From positions 8,709,501-8,773,500 of the forward strand of contig NZ_CP116413.1 in the NCBI RefSeq assembly GCF_030064675.1: a stretch of 64,000 nucleotides of DNA, in the 5' to 3' direction. Below the pieces are notes generated by a model. It was not told the origin of the DNA. It did not search any database and was given only the letters and a program-made list of their open reading frames with translations. Both the position numbers and the translations under genes were made by a program. Origin of the DNA: Crossiella sp. CA-258035 (lineage in GTDB: Bacteria; Actinomycetota; Actinomycetes; Mycobacteriales; Pseudonocardiaceae). Below are positions 16,590 through 24,983 of the stretch, piece by piece. Positions within the stretch are counted from its first letter, which is position 1; every line of letters starts with the position of its first letter.

Positions 16590-16803
16590 CAGGATACTTC
16601 TGACTCAGTGAATCAGAACTTCTCCCGCACCTCCAACGGCTTTCCGTTGGGAGCATGGATAGCTTAGGGGGCTGGGGGCGGAAGTTCCAAATCGGGGGTC
16701 CTGAAACGCTCCTACCAGCCCCAACAGCTCCCCGCCAACCGCGACCGGCGATCAAGTCCAGTCCGCTGACAGGCCGAAGTCACCCATCCGAGCCGCCAAC
16801 CCC

Positions 16804-16854
16804 GGATGGAGCAGCGGCCAGCGAACTCTTGTGAGTTCCGCCACTGCTCCATCC
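16804..16854 (-). terminator. Long hairpin downstream of the SCO6745-like gene
   Basis: An 11-bp outer stem (GGATGGAGCAG at 16804-16814 with 16844-16854) continues, after a mismatch, with GGC/GCC and an inner GAACTC/GAGTTC stem around a TTGT loop. It begins 7 bp after the stop of the leftward gene, so a factor-independent or attenuating terminator is likely. It has no T-run. Confidence 0.65.
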
Positions 16855-16860
16855 ACCAGG

Positions 16861-17619
16861 TCACGGGGTCGGCAGCGCTAGCATCAGTTCCCGGAACTCG
16901 GCCAGCTCGGCCTCGGACAGCGTGGCGGCCAGGGTCTGGCCCATCGCCTCGTCGGTCAGGTCCTCGGCCTGGCGCCAGCGGCGCGGCAGGTCGGGCTTGG
17001 CCTGGGTGGCGGCGATCAGCGCGTCGGCCTCCTCTTCCTGCCAGGCCAGCCTGGTCATGATCTGCTTGCCGCTCTCCGGGTTGACCGCGAGCGCCTCGTC
17101 GATGCCGATGCCGCAGGCCCGCAGCGCGCAGAAGTGCAGGCCGCCGCGGTACTCGCGCAGCAGGTTGAGCGCGTGCGCGAGCCGGGCCGGGGCGTCCTCG
17201 GGCCGGGTGGCCTCGCGCCAGCCCGCGAACAGCGGCAGGTTGCCGGCGTCGGCGGCGTCGCTGACCTGGAACAGCAGTTCGGCGGTGCGTTCGGCGGCCG
17301 GCACCTCGGCCAGGGCTTCCCGGCCCCACTCCCAGCAGGCCGCGGAGTAGGCGGCGACCGCGGCCTTGGCCGGCAGCAGCTGGGTGACCTGCGGGATCAC
17401 CGCGTGCATCAGCCACTTCGGGAAGATCCCGTACAGCTCGGCGACCACGGTGGACGAGGGGTCGCCGAGCACCGCGGCGCGGCCGCGGAAGTACAGGCCG
17501 CCCCTGGGTAGTTCGAGCGCCTTGGTGTGCGCGTTCATCTGGGGCGAGGTCATGAAGACCCCGCCGAGCTTCACCAGCGGTTTCCGGGTCGCCGCTGCGA
17601 CCTCGGCCGGACTGGTCAC
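16861..17619 (-). CDS. SCO6745-like family protein of unknown function
   Basis: This 252-aa soluble protein fits the actinomycete family that includes Streptomyces coelicolor SCO6745 (recognised by eye, not searched). Diagnostic stretches are LYFRGRAAVLGDPSSTVVAE (about residues 34-53), NLPLFAGWREATRPEDAPAR, LLREYRGGLHFCALRACGIG, and a C-terminal EDLTDEAMG. Family members often sit in secondary-metabolite or butenolide-control regions, and the role is not known. The GTG at 17619 has a GGAGG site and ORF extension further upstream would overlap the TetR gene. It lies 11 bp after the TetR gene and is probably co-transcribed with it. Confidence 0.75.
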   Translation of the reverse strand: MTSPAEVAAATRKPLVKLGGVFMTSPQMNAHTKALELPRGGLYFRGRAAVLGDPSSTVVAELYGIFPKWLMHAVIPQVTQLLPAKAAVAAYSAACWEWGREALAEVPAAERTAELLFQVSDAADAGNLPLFAGWREATRPEDAPARLAHALNLLREYRGGLHFCALRACGIGIDEALAVNPESGKQIMTRLAWQEEEADALIAATQAKPDLPRRWRQAEDLTDEAMGQTLAATLSEAELAEFRELMLALPTP

Positions 17620-17630
17620 GTGATGCCTCC

Positions 17631-18260
17631 TCAGCCCCCGAACCCGGGGGCGGTTCGCCAGTCGGTCAGCCACTCCTCGGTGGCGATGGCAGGCAGCAGC
17701 ACTCGCCACGCCTGCTCCATCCGGGTGACGTAGTCCGCGTACCCGGTGAGGGCCGCGGCGATCTCCCGGTTACCAGCGAACACGGCGTTGAGCACCCGCG
17801 CCACTGCCACCGGGTCGGCACCGGTTCGCAGCAGGCCCTCTTCCCGCGACCGCTCCAGCAGCGCGGTCAGCAGGGACTCCCAGTTCAGGTACTGCGGGCG
17901 CAGGCCGGAGGCGTGCAGCTCGGGGTCGGTGGACAGGCGCACGCCCGCGCGCACAATGGGGTCGTTGGAGATCAGCTCGACGGCCTGGGTGGTGGAGCCG
18001 ATCAGCGTGCGCAGGGCGTCCAGGCCGCGTTCGTCCCAGCGGCGGGTGAGCTCCGGCCAGATCGCCTGTTCGGCCGCCATGATGGCCGCGGCCAGCCCGA
18101 TCTTGGACGGGAAGTGGAAGTAGAAGGCCCCCTTGGACACGCCGCTGCGCTCCAGGATGAGGCTGAGCGGGACAGCGGCATAGCCGAGCCGGTCGAACTC
18201 GGACGCGGCGGCGACCATGATCGATTCTCGGGTGACCTGGGCCCTGGGCTGCTGGGGCAT
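17631..18260 (-). CDS. TetR family regulator, ScbR-like receptor type
   Basis: This 209-aa protein has a TetR HTH (EFDRLGYAAVPLSLILERSGV, then SKGAFYFHFPSK) and a ligand domain whose QAVELISNDPIVRAGVRLS resembles the gamma-butyrolactone receptor group of ScbR/ArpA. The ATG at 18260 is chosen over an upstream MITGAV extension because the operator palindrome lies just before it. It precedes the SCO6745-like gene. A perfect 16-bp palindrome at 18278-18293 is probably its autoregulatory operator. It may be a pseudo-receptor; its ligand is unknown. Confidence 0.85.
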   Translation of the reverse strand: MPQQPRAQVTRESIMVAAASEFDRLGYAAVPLSLILERSGVSKGAFYFHFPSKIGLAAAIMAAEQAIWPELTRRWDERGLDALRTLIGSTTQAVELISNDPIVRAGVRLSTDPELHASGLRPQYLNWESLLTALLERSREEGLLRTGADPVAVARVLNAVFAGNREIAAALTGYADYVTRMEQAWRVLLPAIATEEWLTDWRTAPGFGG

Positions 18261-18277
18261 GACGGCTCCGGTGATCA

Positions 18278-18293
18278 CTTGCGGTACCGCAAG
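18278..18293. promoter_or_regulatory. Perfect 16-bp palindrome, probable TetR operator
   Basis: CTTGCGGTACCGCAAG is a perfect palindrome 18 bp upstream of the TetR start. In this position it would overlap the promoter or leader of the TetR/SCO6745-like operon, as expected for autorepression. Confidence 0.7.
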
Positions 18294-18522
18294 CTACCGC
18301 CTCGGACCGCCCGCGCGCAGCCTCCCACCACCGGGTGAAACGAGGTCACGCTGTGCTGTCCGCGACACCGTGAAACAGATTCATTGCCGGATAAGCCGAC
18401 CGCTCGGTATGTTCCGGCCAGGCAGCCCGAGGCGGGCGCCGGGGGGTGTGCGTCTCGGGGGTCCGGGGCGTGGCTTCTCGGCCACGTCCCGGCCCAGCCC
18501 AATCGTTTGTCGCGAAGCGCCC

Positions 18523-18762
18523 CTACCGGCGCACCGGCGGGATGCCGTCCTCCTCACTGGGCACGAGTCCCAGCATGTCAAGCAGCATGCGGCAGTCCTC
18601 GGCGCCCAAAGCGCCACGGGCCACGGCCATGCGCGCCCTGTGCACCTGTTCCGCGGAGATCCGGGATGGTTCTCCGTTCCGCGGCAGCGGCACCCCGCTG
18701 CCCTTGGCAACCGTGTCGTCCTGCTCCCACAGGTACTTCCGCACCTCGAGCGACCCGTGCAT
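18523..18762 (-). CDS. Small 79-aa protein of unknown function
   Basis: The reading frame of 79 codons begins with an ATG at 18762 after a good ribosome site (GGGGAGG) and contains a helical region (AEQVHRARMAVARGALGAED, then CRMLLDMLGLVP). It has one Cys and no signal peptide. Its codon use matches the neighbours. It is divergent from the csoR operon. I do not recognise the family; a standalone regulator or small cytoplasmic protein is possible. Confidence 0.6.
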   Translation of the reverse strand: MHGSLEVRKYLWEQDDTVAKGSGVPLPRNGEPSRISAEQVHRARMAVARGALGAEDCRMLLDMLGLVPSEEDGIPPVRR

Positions 18763-18922
18763 GGCGCCTCCCCGACGTTGGCTTCGCAGGCAGGCTAGCT
18801 ACTGGCTCTCGCCCTCACAGCCCCCCGCAGAGTGATTCATCCAGAACCCTGTGTAATCAACGGTTGGCAATCTGTCTCTTGACAGGACAAGCGTTCTGTG
18901 AGCCGGGCCACCCTGCGGCGAT

Positions 18923-18945
18923 TTACCCCTACCCCCTAGGGGTAT
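18923..18945. promoter_or_regulatory. CsoR operator in the copper operon promoter
   Basis: The C-run/G-run sequence TACCCCCTAGGGGTA at 18930-18944, with a second TACCCCTA half to its left (18924-18931), is the typical GC-run inverted repeat bound by CsoR-type repressors. It ends 10 bp before the csoR ATG. Repression would be relieved by Cu(I). Confidence 0.8.
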
Positions 18946-18954
18946 GCTTCGAGC

Positions 18955-19251
18955 ATGGCCGAGGAGCACAGCCACCCGTACAGCAAGCGCAAGGACGCCC
19001 ACCTGCGCCGACTCCGTCGAGTCGAGGGGCAGGTCCGCGGACTTCAGCGGATGGTCGACGACGACACCTACTGCATCGACGTGCTGACCCAGGTGTCCGC
19101 GGCGACCAGGGCGCTCCAGGCATTCGCCCTCGAACTGCTCGAGGAGCACATGGCCGGCTGCGTGGTCGAGGCCGCGCGCACCAGCGACGAGGCCGCCCAG
19201 GCGAAGGTCCGCGAGGCCGCGGACGCGATCGCCCGCCTGGTCAAGTCGTAG
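18955..19251 (+). CDS. csoR: CsoR-type copper-sensing repressor
   Basis: This 98-aa all-helical protein has the CsoR/RcnR pattern: the basic N-terminal helix ([17 protein letters not shown]), the Cys in [11 protein letters not shown] (about residue 40), and the His-x3-Cys pair in EEHMAGCVV (about residues 64 and 68). These are the Cys-His-Cys copper ligands of CsoR. It is the first gene of csoR-copZ-copA and has its operator directly upstream, so it autoregulates the operon. Confidence 0.95.
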   Translation: MAEEHSHPYSKRKDAHLRRLRRVEGQVRGLQRMVDDDTYCIDVLTQVSAATRALQAFALELLEEHMAGCVVEAARTSDEAAQAKVREAADAIARLVKS

Positions 19252-19307
19252 CGAACGTCCCCGCCGCCGCGTCCGTACCAAAGACATACAGAACTGAAGG
19301 AGCACGC

Positions 19308-19517
19308 ATGTCCGTCAGCACCACCTACACCGTCACCGGCATGACCTGCCAGCACTGCGTCAGCTCGGTGACCGAGGAGCTGTCCGAGGTCGCCGGGGTC
19401 ACCGGCGTGACCGTGGACCTGCCCACCGGCGCGGTGACCGTCACCAGCGAGCGCGAGCTGGCTGAGGCGGAGGTCAAGGCCGCGGTGACCGAGGCCGGTT
19501 ACCAGCTCGCGAGCTGA
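19308..19517 (+). CDS. copZ: Copper chaperone, HMA domain
   Basis: This 69-aa protein is one heavy-metal-associated domain with the metal site GMTCQHCV at residues 11-18. It carries Cu(I) to the downstream P-type ATPase. The ATG at 19308 has an AAGGAG site. It lies between csoR and copA, with 32 bp to the copA start, and is regulated by CsoR. Confidence 0.95.
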   Translation: MSVSTTYTVTGMTCQHCVSSVTEELSEVAGVTGVTVDLPTGAVTVTSERELAEAEVKAAVTEAGYQLAS

Positions 19518-19549
19518 TTTTTGTGGCAGGACAGCGGAGGGGAGCGGTT

Positions 19550-21802
19550 GTGACCACCACGGAGGCCGGTCAGCGGATCGAGCTGGCCATCGGCGGGATG
19601 ACCTGCGCGGCCTGCGCCGGGCGGATCGAACGCAAGCTGAACAAGCTCGACGGCGTGACCGCGACGGTCAACTTCGCCACCGAGAAGGCCACCGTGGCCT
19701 GTCCGGCGGGCCTGGACGTGGACACGCTGGTGGCCACGGTGCAGACCGCCGGGTACACCGCGACCCCGCCGCAACCGTCCACTGTGGACGATTCGGCTGA
19801 TGCGCCGGAGGACACCGACGAGCGGGCCGAGGAGCTGAAGGCGCGCTTCGTGATCGCCGCGCTGCTCGGCCTGCCCGTGGTGCTGCTCTCGATGGTCCCG
19901 GCGCTGCAGTTCCCGTTCTGGCAGTGGGTGGCGCTGGCGCTGACCTCGCCGGTGGTGCTGGTCTGCGGCTGGCCGTTCCACCGCACCGCCGCGGTGAACC
20001 TGCGGCACGGCGCGACCACCATGGACACCCTGGTCTCCATGGGCGTCGCGGTGGCCTACCTGTGGTCGGTGTACGCGCTGATCTGGGGCGGCGCCGGGAT
20101 GCCGGGCATGGTGCACGAGTTCAGCCTGCTGCCGCGCGAGTCGACCACCGCGGACATCTACCTGGAGGTCGCCGCCGGGGTGACCGTGTTCCTGCTGCTG
20201 GGCCGCTGGCTGGAGGCCAGGTCCAAGCGGCGCAGCGGAGCGGCCTTGCGCGCGCTGCTGGCCTTGGGGGCCAAGGACGTCGCGGTGCTGGCAGACGGTC
20301 GCGAGCGCCGCGTTCCGGTGGAGTCGCTGGCCGTTGGCATGCGGTTCGTGGTGCGGCCGGGCGAGAAGGTGGCCACCGACGGGGTGGTCGAGGAGGGCAC
20401 CTCGGCGCTGGACCGGTCGATGCTGACCGGGGAGTCGGTGCCCGAGGAGGTCGGGCCGGGCGCCCAGGTGGCGGGCGGCACGGTGAACGCGGGCGGGCGG
20501 CTGGTGGTACGCGCCACCAGGGTCGGCGCGGACACCCAGCTGGCCCAGATGGCCCGGCTGGTCGAGCAGGCGCAGGCGGGCAAGGCGCAGGTGCAGCGGC
20601 TGGCCGACCGGGTCTCGGCGGTGTTCGTGCCGGTGGTGCTGCTGGTCGCGGTGGGCACGCTGGCCTTCTGGCTGCTGTGGGGCGCGGGCGCGTCCTTCGC
20701 GCTGACCGCGGCGGTGGCCGTGCTGGTGATCGCCTGCCCGTGCGCGCTCGGGCTGGCCACGCCGACCGCGCTGCTGGTGGGCACCGGGCGGGGCGCGCAG
20801 CTGGGCATCCTGGTGAAGGGGCCGGAAGTCCTGGAGTCCACCCGCCGGGTCGACACCATCGTGCTGGACAAGACCGGCACGGTGACCACCGGCGTGATGA
20901 CGCTGGCCGGCGCGGTGCCCGCCGAGGGCTTCGACCGGGCCGAGCTGCTGCGGCTGGCCGGGGCGGTGGAGGCGGCCTCGGAGCACCCGATCGCGCGGGC
21001 CATCGCCGAGGGCGCGAGTGCCGAGGCAGGCGAGCTGCCCGCGGTGACCGAGTTCGGCAACAACGAAGGCCTCGGCGTGCAGGGACAGGTGGCCGGCCGG
21101 GCCGTGCTGGTCGGCAGGCCGCGGCTGCTCGCCGAACGCGGGGTCGAGCTGCCCGCCGAGCTGACCGAGGCGGTGCGGGTGGCCGAGGCCTCCGGGCGCA
21201 CCGTGGTGGCCGCGGCGGTGGACGGCGCGGCGGCCGGGCTGCTGATGGTCTCCGACACGGTGAAGCCGACCAGCGCGGAGGCGGTGCGCAGGCTGCGCGA
21301 GCTCGGGCTGCGGCCGGTGCTGCTGACCGGGGACAACGCCACGGTGGCCGCCGCGGTGGCGGCCGAGGTGGGCATCCCGGCCGAGGACGTGATCGCCGAG
21401 GTGCTGCCCGCGGACAAGGTGGCCGCGGTGCGCGGCCTGCAGGAGCAGGGCCGGGTGGTGGCCATGGTCGGCGACGGGGTGAACGACGCCCCGGCGCTGG
21501 CAGCCGCTGACCTGGGACTCTCCCTGGGCACGGGCACCGATGTGGCCATCGAGGCCGGTGACCTGACCCTGGTCCGAGGGGACCTGCGGGTGGCCGCGGA
21601 CGCGATCCGGCTGTCCCGGCGCACCCTGGGCACCATCAAGGGAAACCTGTTCTGGGCCTTCGCCTACAACGTGGCAGGTTTGCCTCTGGCCGCGGCCGGG
21701 GTACTCAACCCCATGCTGGCCGGCGCGGCGATGGCGTTCTCCAGTGTGTTCGTGGTCACAAACAGCTTGCGCTTGCGGAAGTTCCGGTCTTGGGCGGAGT
21801 GA
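19550..21802 (+). CDS. copA: Copper-exporting P1B-type ATPase
   Basis: This 750-aa protein has one N-terminal HMA domain (GMTCAACAG), six to eight membrane segments, the actuator TGES loop, the CPC copper site (ACPCALGLATP), phosphorylation motif DKTGT, SEHPIARA, and the hinge GDGVNDAP. It exports Cu(I) from the cytoplasm. The GTG at 19550 is chosen because it has a GGAGGGG ribosome site; a GTG at 19523 is a poorer alternative. It is the last gene of the CsoR-controlled operon. A short inverted repeat (GTGTCCA/TGGACAC, 21833-21850) follows the stop and might help termination. Confidence 0.95.
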   Translation: MTTTEAGQRIELAIGGMTCAACAGRIERKLNKLDGVTATVNFATEKATVACPAGLDVDTLVATVQTAGYTATPPQPSTVDDSADAPEDTDERAEELKARFVIAALLGLPVVLLSMVPALQFPFWQWVALALTSPVVLVCGWPFHRTAAVNLRHGATTMDTLVSMGVAVAYLWSVYALIWGGAGMPGMVHEFSLLPRESTTADIYLEVAAGVTVFLLLGRWLEARSKRRSGAALRALLALGAKDVAVLADGRERRVPVESLAVGMRFVVRPGEKVATDGVVEEGTSALDRSMLTGESVPEEVGPGAQVAGGTVNAGGRLVVRATRVGADTQLAQMARLVEQAQAGKAQVQRLADRVSAVFVPVVLLVAVGTLAFWLLWGAGASFALTAAVAVLVIACPCALGLATPTALLVGTGRGAQLGILVKGPEVLESTRRVDTIVLDKTGTVTTGVMTLAGAVPAEGFDRAELLRLAGAVEAASEHPIARAIAEGASAEAGELPAVTEFGNNEGLGVQGQVAGRAVLVGRPRLLAERGVELPAELTEAVRVAEASGRTVVAAAVDGAAAGLLMVSDTVKPTSAEAVRRLRELGLRPVLLTGDNATVAAAVAAEVGIPAEDVIAEVLPADKVAAVRGLQEQGRVVAMVGDGVNDAPALAAADLGLSLGTGTDVAIEAGDLTLVRGDLRVAADAIRLSRRTLGTIKGNLFWAFAYNVAGLPLAAAGVLNPMLAGAAMAFSSVFVVTNSLRLRKFRSWAE

Positions 21803-21884
21803 GATCGGATTTACTCCACACTGTGTCCAAACCTGGACACCAAGTGTTCACAACGCCGTTTTGGTGAATAAGTACGCGCGCTAA

Positions 21885-22016
21885 ACAAAAAAATTCGACG
21901 CCATCACTGGGCACCGACGAGTGAGCATGCAACAATCACTTTGCTGACACACCCCCGGTCAGCGCCTGTGGAGATCCCCTCCGGCCCCCGTGCTCCTCCC
22001 CCTGGCGCGGGGGCCT
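21885..22016 (+). ncRNA. 6C-type small RNA (B11-like)
   Basis: The intergenic region downstream of copA has the two C-rich-loop hairpins that define the actinobacterial 6C RNA. The first is GCTGAC/GTCAGC (21943-21963) with loop ACACCCCCG. The second is GGCCCCCG/CGGGGGCC (21983-22015) with a loop containing TCCTCCCCCT, and it ends the transcript. In mycobacteria 6C/B11 pairs its C-rich loops with G-rich mRNA sites. The 5' end is not defined; an AT-rich patch with GAATAAGT near 21866 may be the promoter. The identification is from structure, not a covariance search. Confidence 0.8.
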
Positions 22017-22107
22017 CTCCATGTCAATAGGCCGTTCGCGGCGTTACACACTGACGGGTAGCTCACAAGCCTCGAACTTCCTTCATCAGTTCGTTACCGT
22101 GTCTGCC

Positions 22108-22410
22108 GTGCTTCTCAGTCGATCGAAGAACGGCCGTCATCGCCCGGCTCCGGCAGCCGAGACCGAGCTTCTCGCCCCCGACGCGGAGTTGGACAACTAC
22201 CTCGCCGCCCTCGCTCCCGAGGCCGACGTGGAGACCACGGCCACCGGCCGCCGCTTCGGCAACGCCGAGGTCCACCAGCTCCGGCTGAGCCTGATCGCGA
22301 ACGAGCAGCTCCGTGAGCTCGCCGCGCAGCGCCAGACCTCGCCGATGGCCCTGGCCCAGGAGTGGGTCATGCAGCGCCTCGACTGGGAGTTCCGCCAGCA
22401 GGCGCACTGA
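22108..22410 (+). CDS. Small protein, possible ribbon-helix-helix
   Basis: This protein of about 100 residues (GTG 22108; starts at 22099 or 22021 are alternatives) has a charged N-terminal half rich in Pro/Ala/Glu and a C-terminal segment that resembles a MetJ/CopG-type fold: EVHQLRLSLIANEQLRELA followed by TSPMALAQEWVMQRL. A toxin-antitoxin role would need a partner, and none is adjacent. The start is unclear because no good ribosome site is seen and the 6C RNA terminator lies directly upstream. Confidence 0.6.
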   Translation: MLLSRSKNGRHRPAPAAETELLAPDAELDNYLAALAPEADVETTATGRRFGNAEVHQLRLSLIANEQLRELAAQRQTSPMALAQEWVMQRLDWEFRQQAH

Positions 22411-22442
22411 AACCTTGTTCGGCGCGTTGAGCATCCCGAGCC

Positions 22443-23192
22443 TCAGCGCGCCGCGACCGCCCTGGTCGCAGGCACCAACCGCACCACGTCGTCACCAGCG
22501 GCTGCCTCCCCGAGCAGTCCGGCCTGGTAGGCCAGGGCCACCGCGTGCGCCCGGTCCCGCGCGTCGAGCTTGCGCAGCATCCGCCGGACGTGGGTCTTCA
22601 CCGTCTCCTCGGAGACCTCGAGCCGGTGCGCGATGTTCTTCGCGGTGAGCCCGTCCGCGATCAGCCGCAGCACCTCGAACTCCCGCTTGGACAGCGCGGT
22701 CCCGTTGCCCCGCTGGGCGCCGACGACCCGGCCAGGCGCGAGCAGGGGGGCCAGCGAGGGGTCCACGTACAGCCCCAGCTCCACCGCCTGGCAGATCGCC
22801 TCCGGGAGCCGGGCCGGGTCCAGTTCGCGCGGCAGGAAGCCCTTGGCGCCGCTGCGCCGGGCCACCTCCACCTCACCGGCCAGCCGCGCGCCGGGACGGA
22901 ACAGGGTCACCACCGCCAGGTTCGGCTGCATCCCGGCCAGCATCCGGCACAGGTGCGCGCCGGGGTCCAGCTCGGAGTCGATGAGCAGCACGTTGGGCTG
23001 GGCCGCCCGGCAGAGCTGCACGGCGCTGCCCGGCGAGCTGGCCGCGCCCACCCACTGCACCCTGGGGTCGCGACCGAGGACCGCGGCGACACCGTGCTGG
23101 AACAGCGGCACGGAGTCGATCTGGGCGACCCGGTACGCGCCGACCCGAGCCCTCATGCCGGCGGCACGTGCACGCAGTGTCACTGGATCCAC
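22443..23192 (-). CDS. LuxR-type response regulator-like protein
   Basis: This 249-aa protein has a receiver-like N-terminal domain (VLLIDSELDPG in the position of the phospho-acceptor Asp, with GAKGFLPREL near the end of the domain) and a C-terminal LuxR HTH (LSKREFEVLRLIADGLTAK followed by VSEETVKTHVRRMLRKL). The receiver lacks the DD pair at its start, so canonical phosphorylation may be lost. No kinase gene is adjacent, suggesting an orphan or atypical regulator. The GTG at 23192 has a weak GGGGA site. Confidence 0.85.
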   Translation of the reverse strand: MDPVTLRARAAGMRARVGAYRVAQIDSVPLFQHGVAAVLGRDPRVQWVGAASSPGSAVQLCRAAQPNVLLIDSELDPGAHLCRMLAGMQPNLAVVTLFRPGARLAGEVEVARRSGAKGFLPRELDPARLPEAICQAVELGLYVDPSLAPLLAPGRVVGAQRGNGTALSKREFEVLRLIADGLTAKNIAHRLEVSEETVKTHVRRMLRKLDARDRAHAVALAYQAGLLGEAAAGDDVVRLVPATRAVAAR

Positions 23193-23464
23193 GGCGGTCC
23201 CCTTTCGACGTCTTGCCTTCTTGGAGTCGCCTCACACCCGATCGTGACGCCACCTATGGAGGTAGTCGGGTTCGACGCGGGGTTCTGACGTTGGAACCAG
23301 CACTTCCAGCCACTCGTTGTCACTCGATTAGAGGACAAAACCGACCTTTTGGTCTGTCTTCGGACACGCGAACGTTCGGCGCAGTGTGGCTGCATCCTTC
23401 GGCCTAGTTTGTGTCCGGTTTCGCTGCGTGGTCAACTAATTACGCTGCGACCCTGGAGGTGGCC

Positions 23465-24226
23465 ATGACTACGCGGCGTGCACTGTTGACCGGGCTGGCC
23501 GGACTGGCCGGGGCGGCGTTCACCGGCGCGGGCACGGCCTCGGCCGCGCCCCGGCAGCCACCGGCCGAACTGGCCCCGCCGGGCCGGGACGACCTGAAGG
23601 TGCGGATCCGGACCAGGGCGGAGTGGGGCGCGGACGAGAAGCTGCGCTTCGGGCCGAAGGGCGAGCTGTGGCCGCCGACGTTCAGCCCGGTCCAGTGCCT
23701 GACCGTGCACCACTCGGCGATCGCCGTGGACGCCGACCGGGACGCCGCGATGCGCTCGATCTACCACGGGCACACCGTGGGCAACGCCTGGGGCGATATC
23801 GGCTACCACCTGCTGATCGACCCGGAGGGCGTGCTCTACCAGGGCAGGCACACCGGCGGCGCGCCGGTGTTCGGCACCATGCTGGCCAACGGCAAGGCGA
23901 CGGGGACGGTGACCGCGGGGCACGTGCGCGGCCGCAACCCCGGCAACATCGGCATCTGCCTGCTCGGCGACTTCACCGGCGGCCTGCCCGCCCCGGGGGC
24001 GTGGAGCACGCTGACCAGGACGCTGGCCGCGCTGACCCTGATCTGCGGGCTGGACCCGCGGGCCAAGCTGACCTACGTCAACACCGAGGACGGGCAGCGC
24101 TACGAGGGGCCGGTGCTGGCCAGGCACCGGGACTGGGTGACCACGCAGTGCCCTGGCAACCTCTTCGCGGAGACCTTCGAGCCGGTGCGGCTCGAGGTGG
24201 CCAGGCTGCGCGGCGCACGGCGCTAA
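23465..24226 (+). CDS. Secreted N-acetylmuramoyl-L-alanine amidase / PGRP-type protein
   Basis: This 253-aa protein has a Tat-like signal (TTRRALLTGLAGLAGAAF) ending in ASA. The mature part is an Amidase_2/PGRP domain: RTRAEWGAD, LTVHHSAIAVD (first zinc His), DIGYHLLIDPEG, and GRNPGNIGICLLGDF, with a final HRDWVTTQCPG (second zinc His and the Cys of the ligand set). It should cleave the amide bond between muramic acid and L-Ala in peptidoglycan. Its stop overlaps the VanY-like gene, which is convergent. Confidence 0.9.
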   Translation: MTTRRALLTGLAGLAGAAFTGAGTASAAPRQPPAELAPPGRDDLKVRIRTRAEWGADEKLRFGPKGELWPPTFSPVQCLTVHHSAIAVDADRDAAMRSIYHGHTVGNAWGDIGYHLLIDPEGVLYQGRHTGGAPVFGTMLANGKATGTVTAGHVRGRNPGNIGICLLGDFTGGLPAPGAWSTLTRTLAALTLICGLDPRAKLTYVNTEDGQRYEGPVLARHRDWVTTQCPGNLFAETFEPVRLEVARLRGARR

Positions 24227-24870
24227 CGCGGGTCGGGGCAGCCCTTGCCGGCCCAGTCCGCGCTGTGCTCGAAGTGCCACCACTCGCGCTCGATGGTGCG
24301 GCACAGGCCCCACTGGCTGCCGTAGCGCTCCAGCCACTTCGCGCCGGACTGCGGCTTCACGTCCACCGCGGTGCCCTTGACGTGCGCGGACTCCTCCGGC
24401 GGCAGCACCCACTTGCGCGCCTCGGCCTCCGAGCCGCGCTTCTTGATCTCCGCGCGGTACAGCCTGCGCTGCTCGGCCGCGGTGCGCCGGGCCGACTTCA
24501 CGAAGATGTCCACGCCGTCGGCCCGGGCCGCGCAGCGGGCCGCCTGGAATGCCTCCCGCATCGCGGGCTCCAGCCGGTCCGGCTCCAGCTCGCTGGGCAC
24601 CTCCAGCCGTTCGGCTTTCTGCGGCTCGAAGATGCAGTTCGGGTTGTTCTCGGTGGTCTTGCCGGTGCTGGTGCCCGTAGTCAGGCCGAGCAGCTGACCG
24701 CCGGGGTGGGCGGGCGAGGGCAGCCCGTAGACCACGAAGCCGGTCGCCAGCAGCAGTGCGACGCTCAGGCCGGCCACTCCGGTCCAGGTGCGGAACCGGC
24801 GACGGGGCTGGGTTCCGGGCACCGGGATGGGTGCGGTCGGCGCGTCCAGGGAGTTGGTCTGGTTGCGCAT
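24223..24870 (-). CDS. VanY-like peptidase family protein, membrane anchored (second copy)
   Basis: This 215-aa protein has a hydrophobic anchor (VAGLSVALLLATGFVVYGL) and a C-terminal M15/VanY domain with ESAHVKGTAVDV and EWWHFE. It is a paralogue of the protein at 2330-2992. It is convergent with the amidase gene (4-bp overlap), and the two probably act on the same cell wall, although they are on opposite strands. The ATG at 24870 is chosen, with a GTG 9 bp upstream as an alternative. Confidence 0.82.
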   Translation of the reverse strand: MRNQTNSLDAPTAPIPVPGTQPRRRFRTWTGVAGLSVALLLATGFVVYGLPSPAHPGGQLLGLTTGTSTGKTTENNPNCIFEPQKAERLEVPSELEPDRLEPAMREAFQAARCAARADGVDIFVKSARRTAAEQRRLYRAEIKKRGSEAEARKWVLPPEESAHVKGTAVDVKPQSGAKWLERYGSQWGLCRTIEREWWHFEHSADWAGKGCPDPR

Positions 24871-24983
24871 GCCACTCACGGTCGGCGCTGGATGTCCCTG
24901 GCTGGTCCGCGCCTTGTCATGGTTCTGCTACAGCAGCCGCACCGGCGCGGCGGGGGTGTCCGCCGGGGCCAATAATCGGTGCC

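Noticed and set aside
21833-21850. GTGTCCA/TGGACAC as the copA terminator
   Set aside because: The stem is only 7 bp and no T-run follows; mentioned with copA only.
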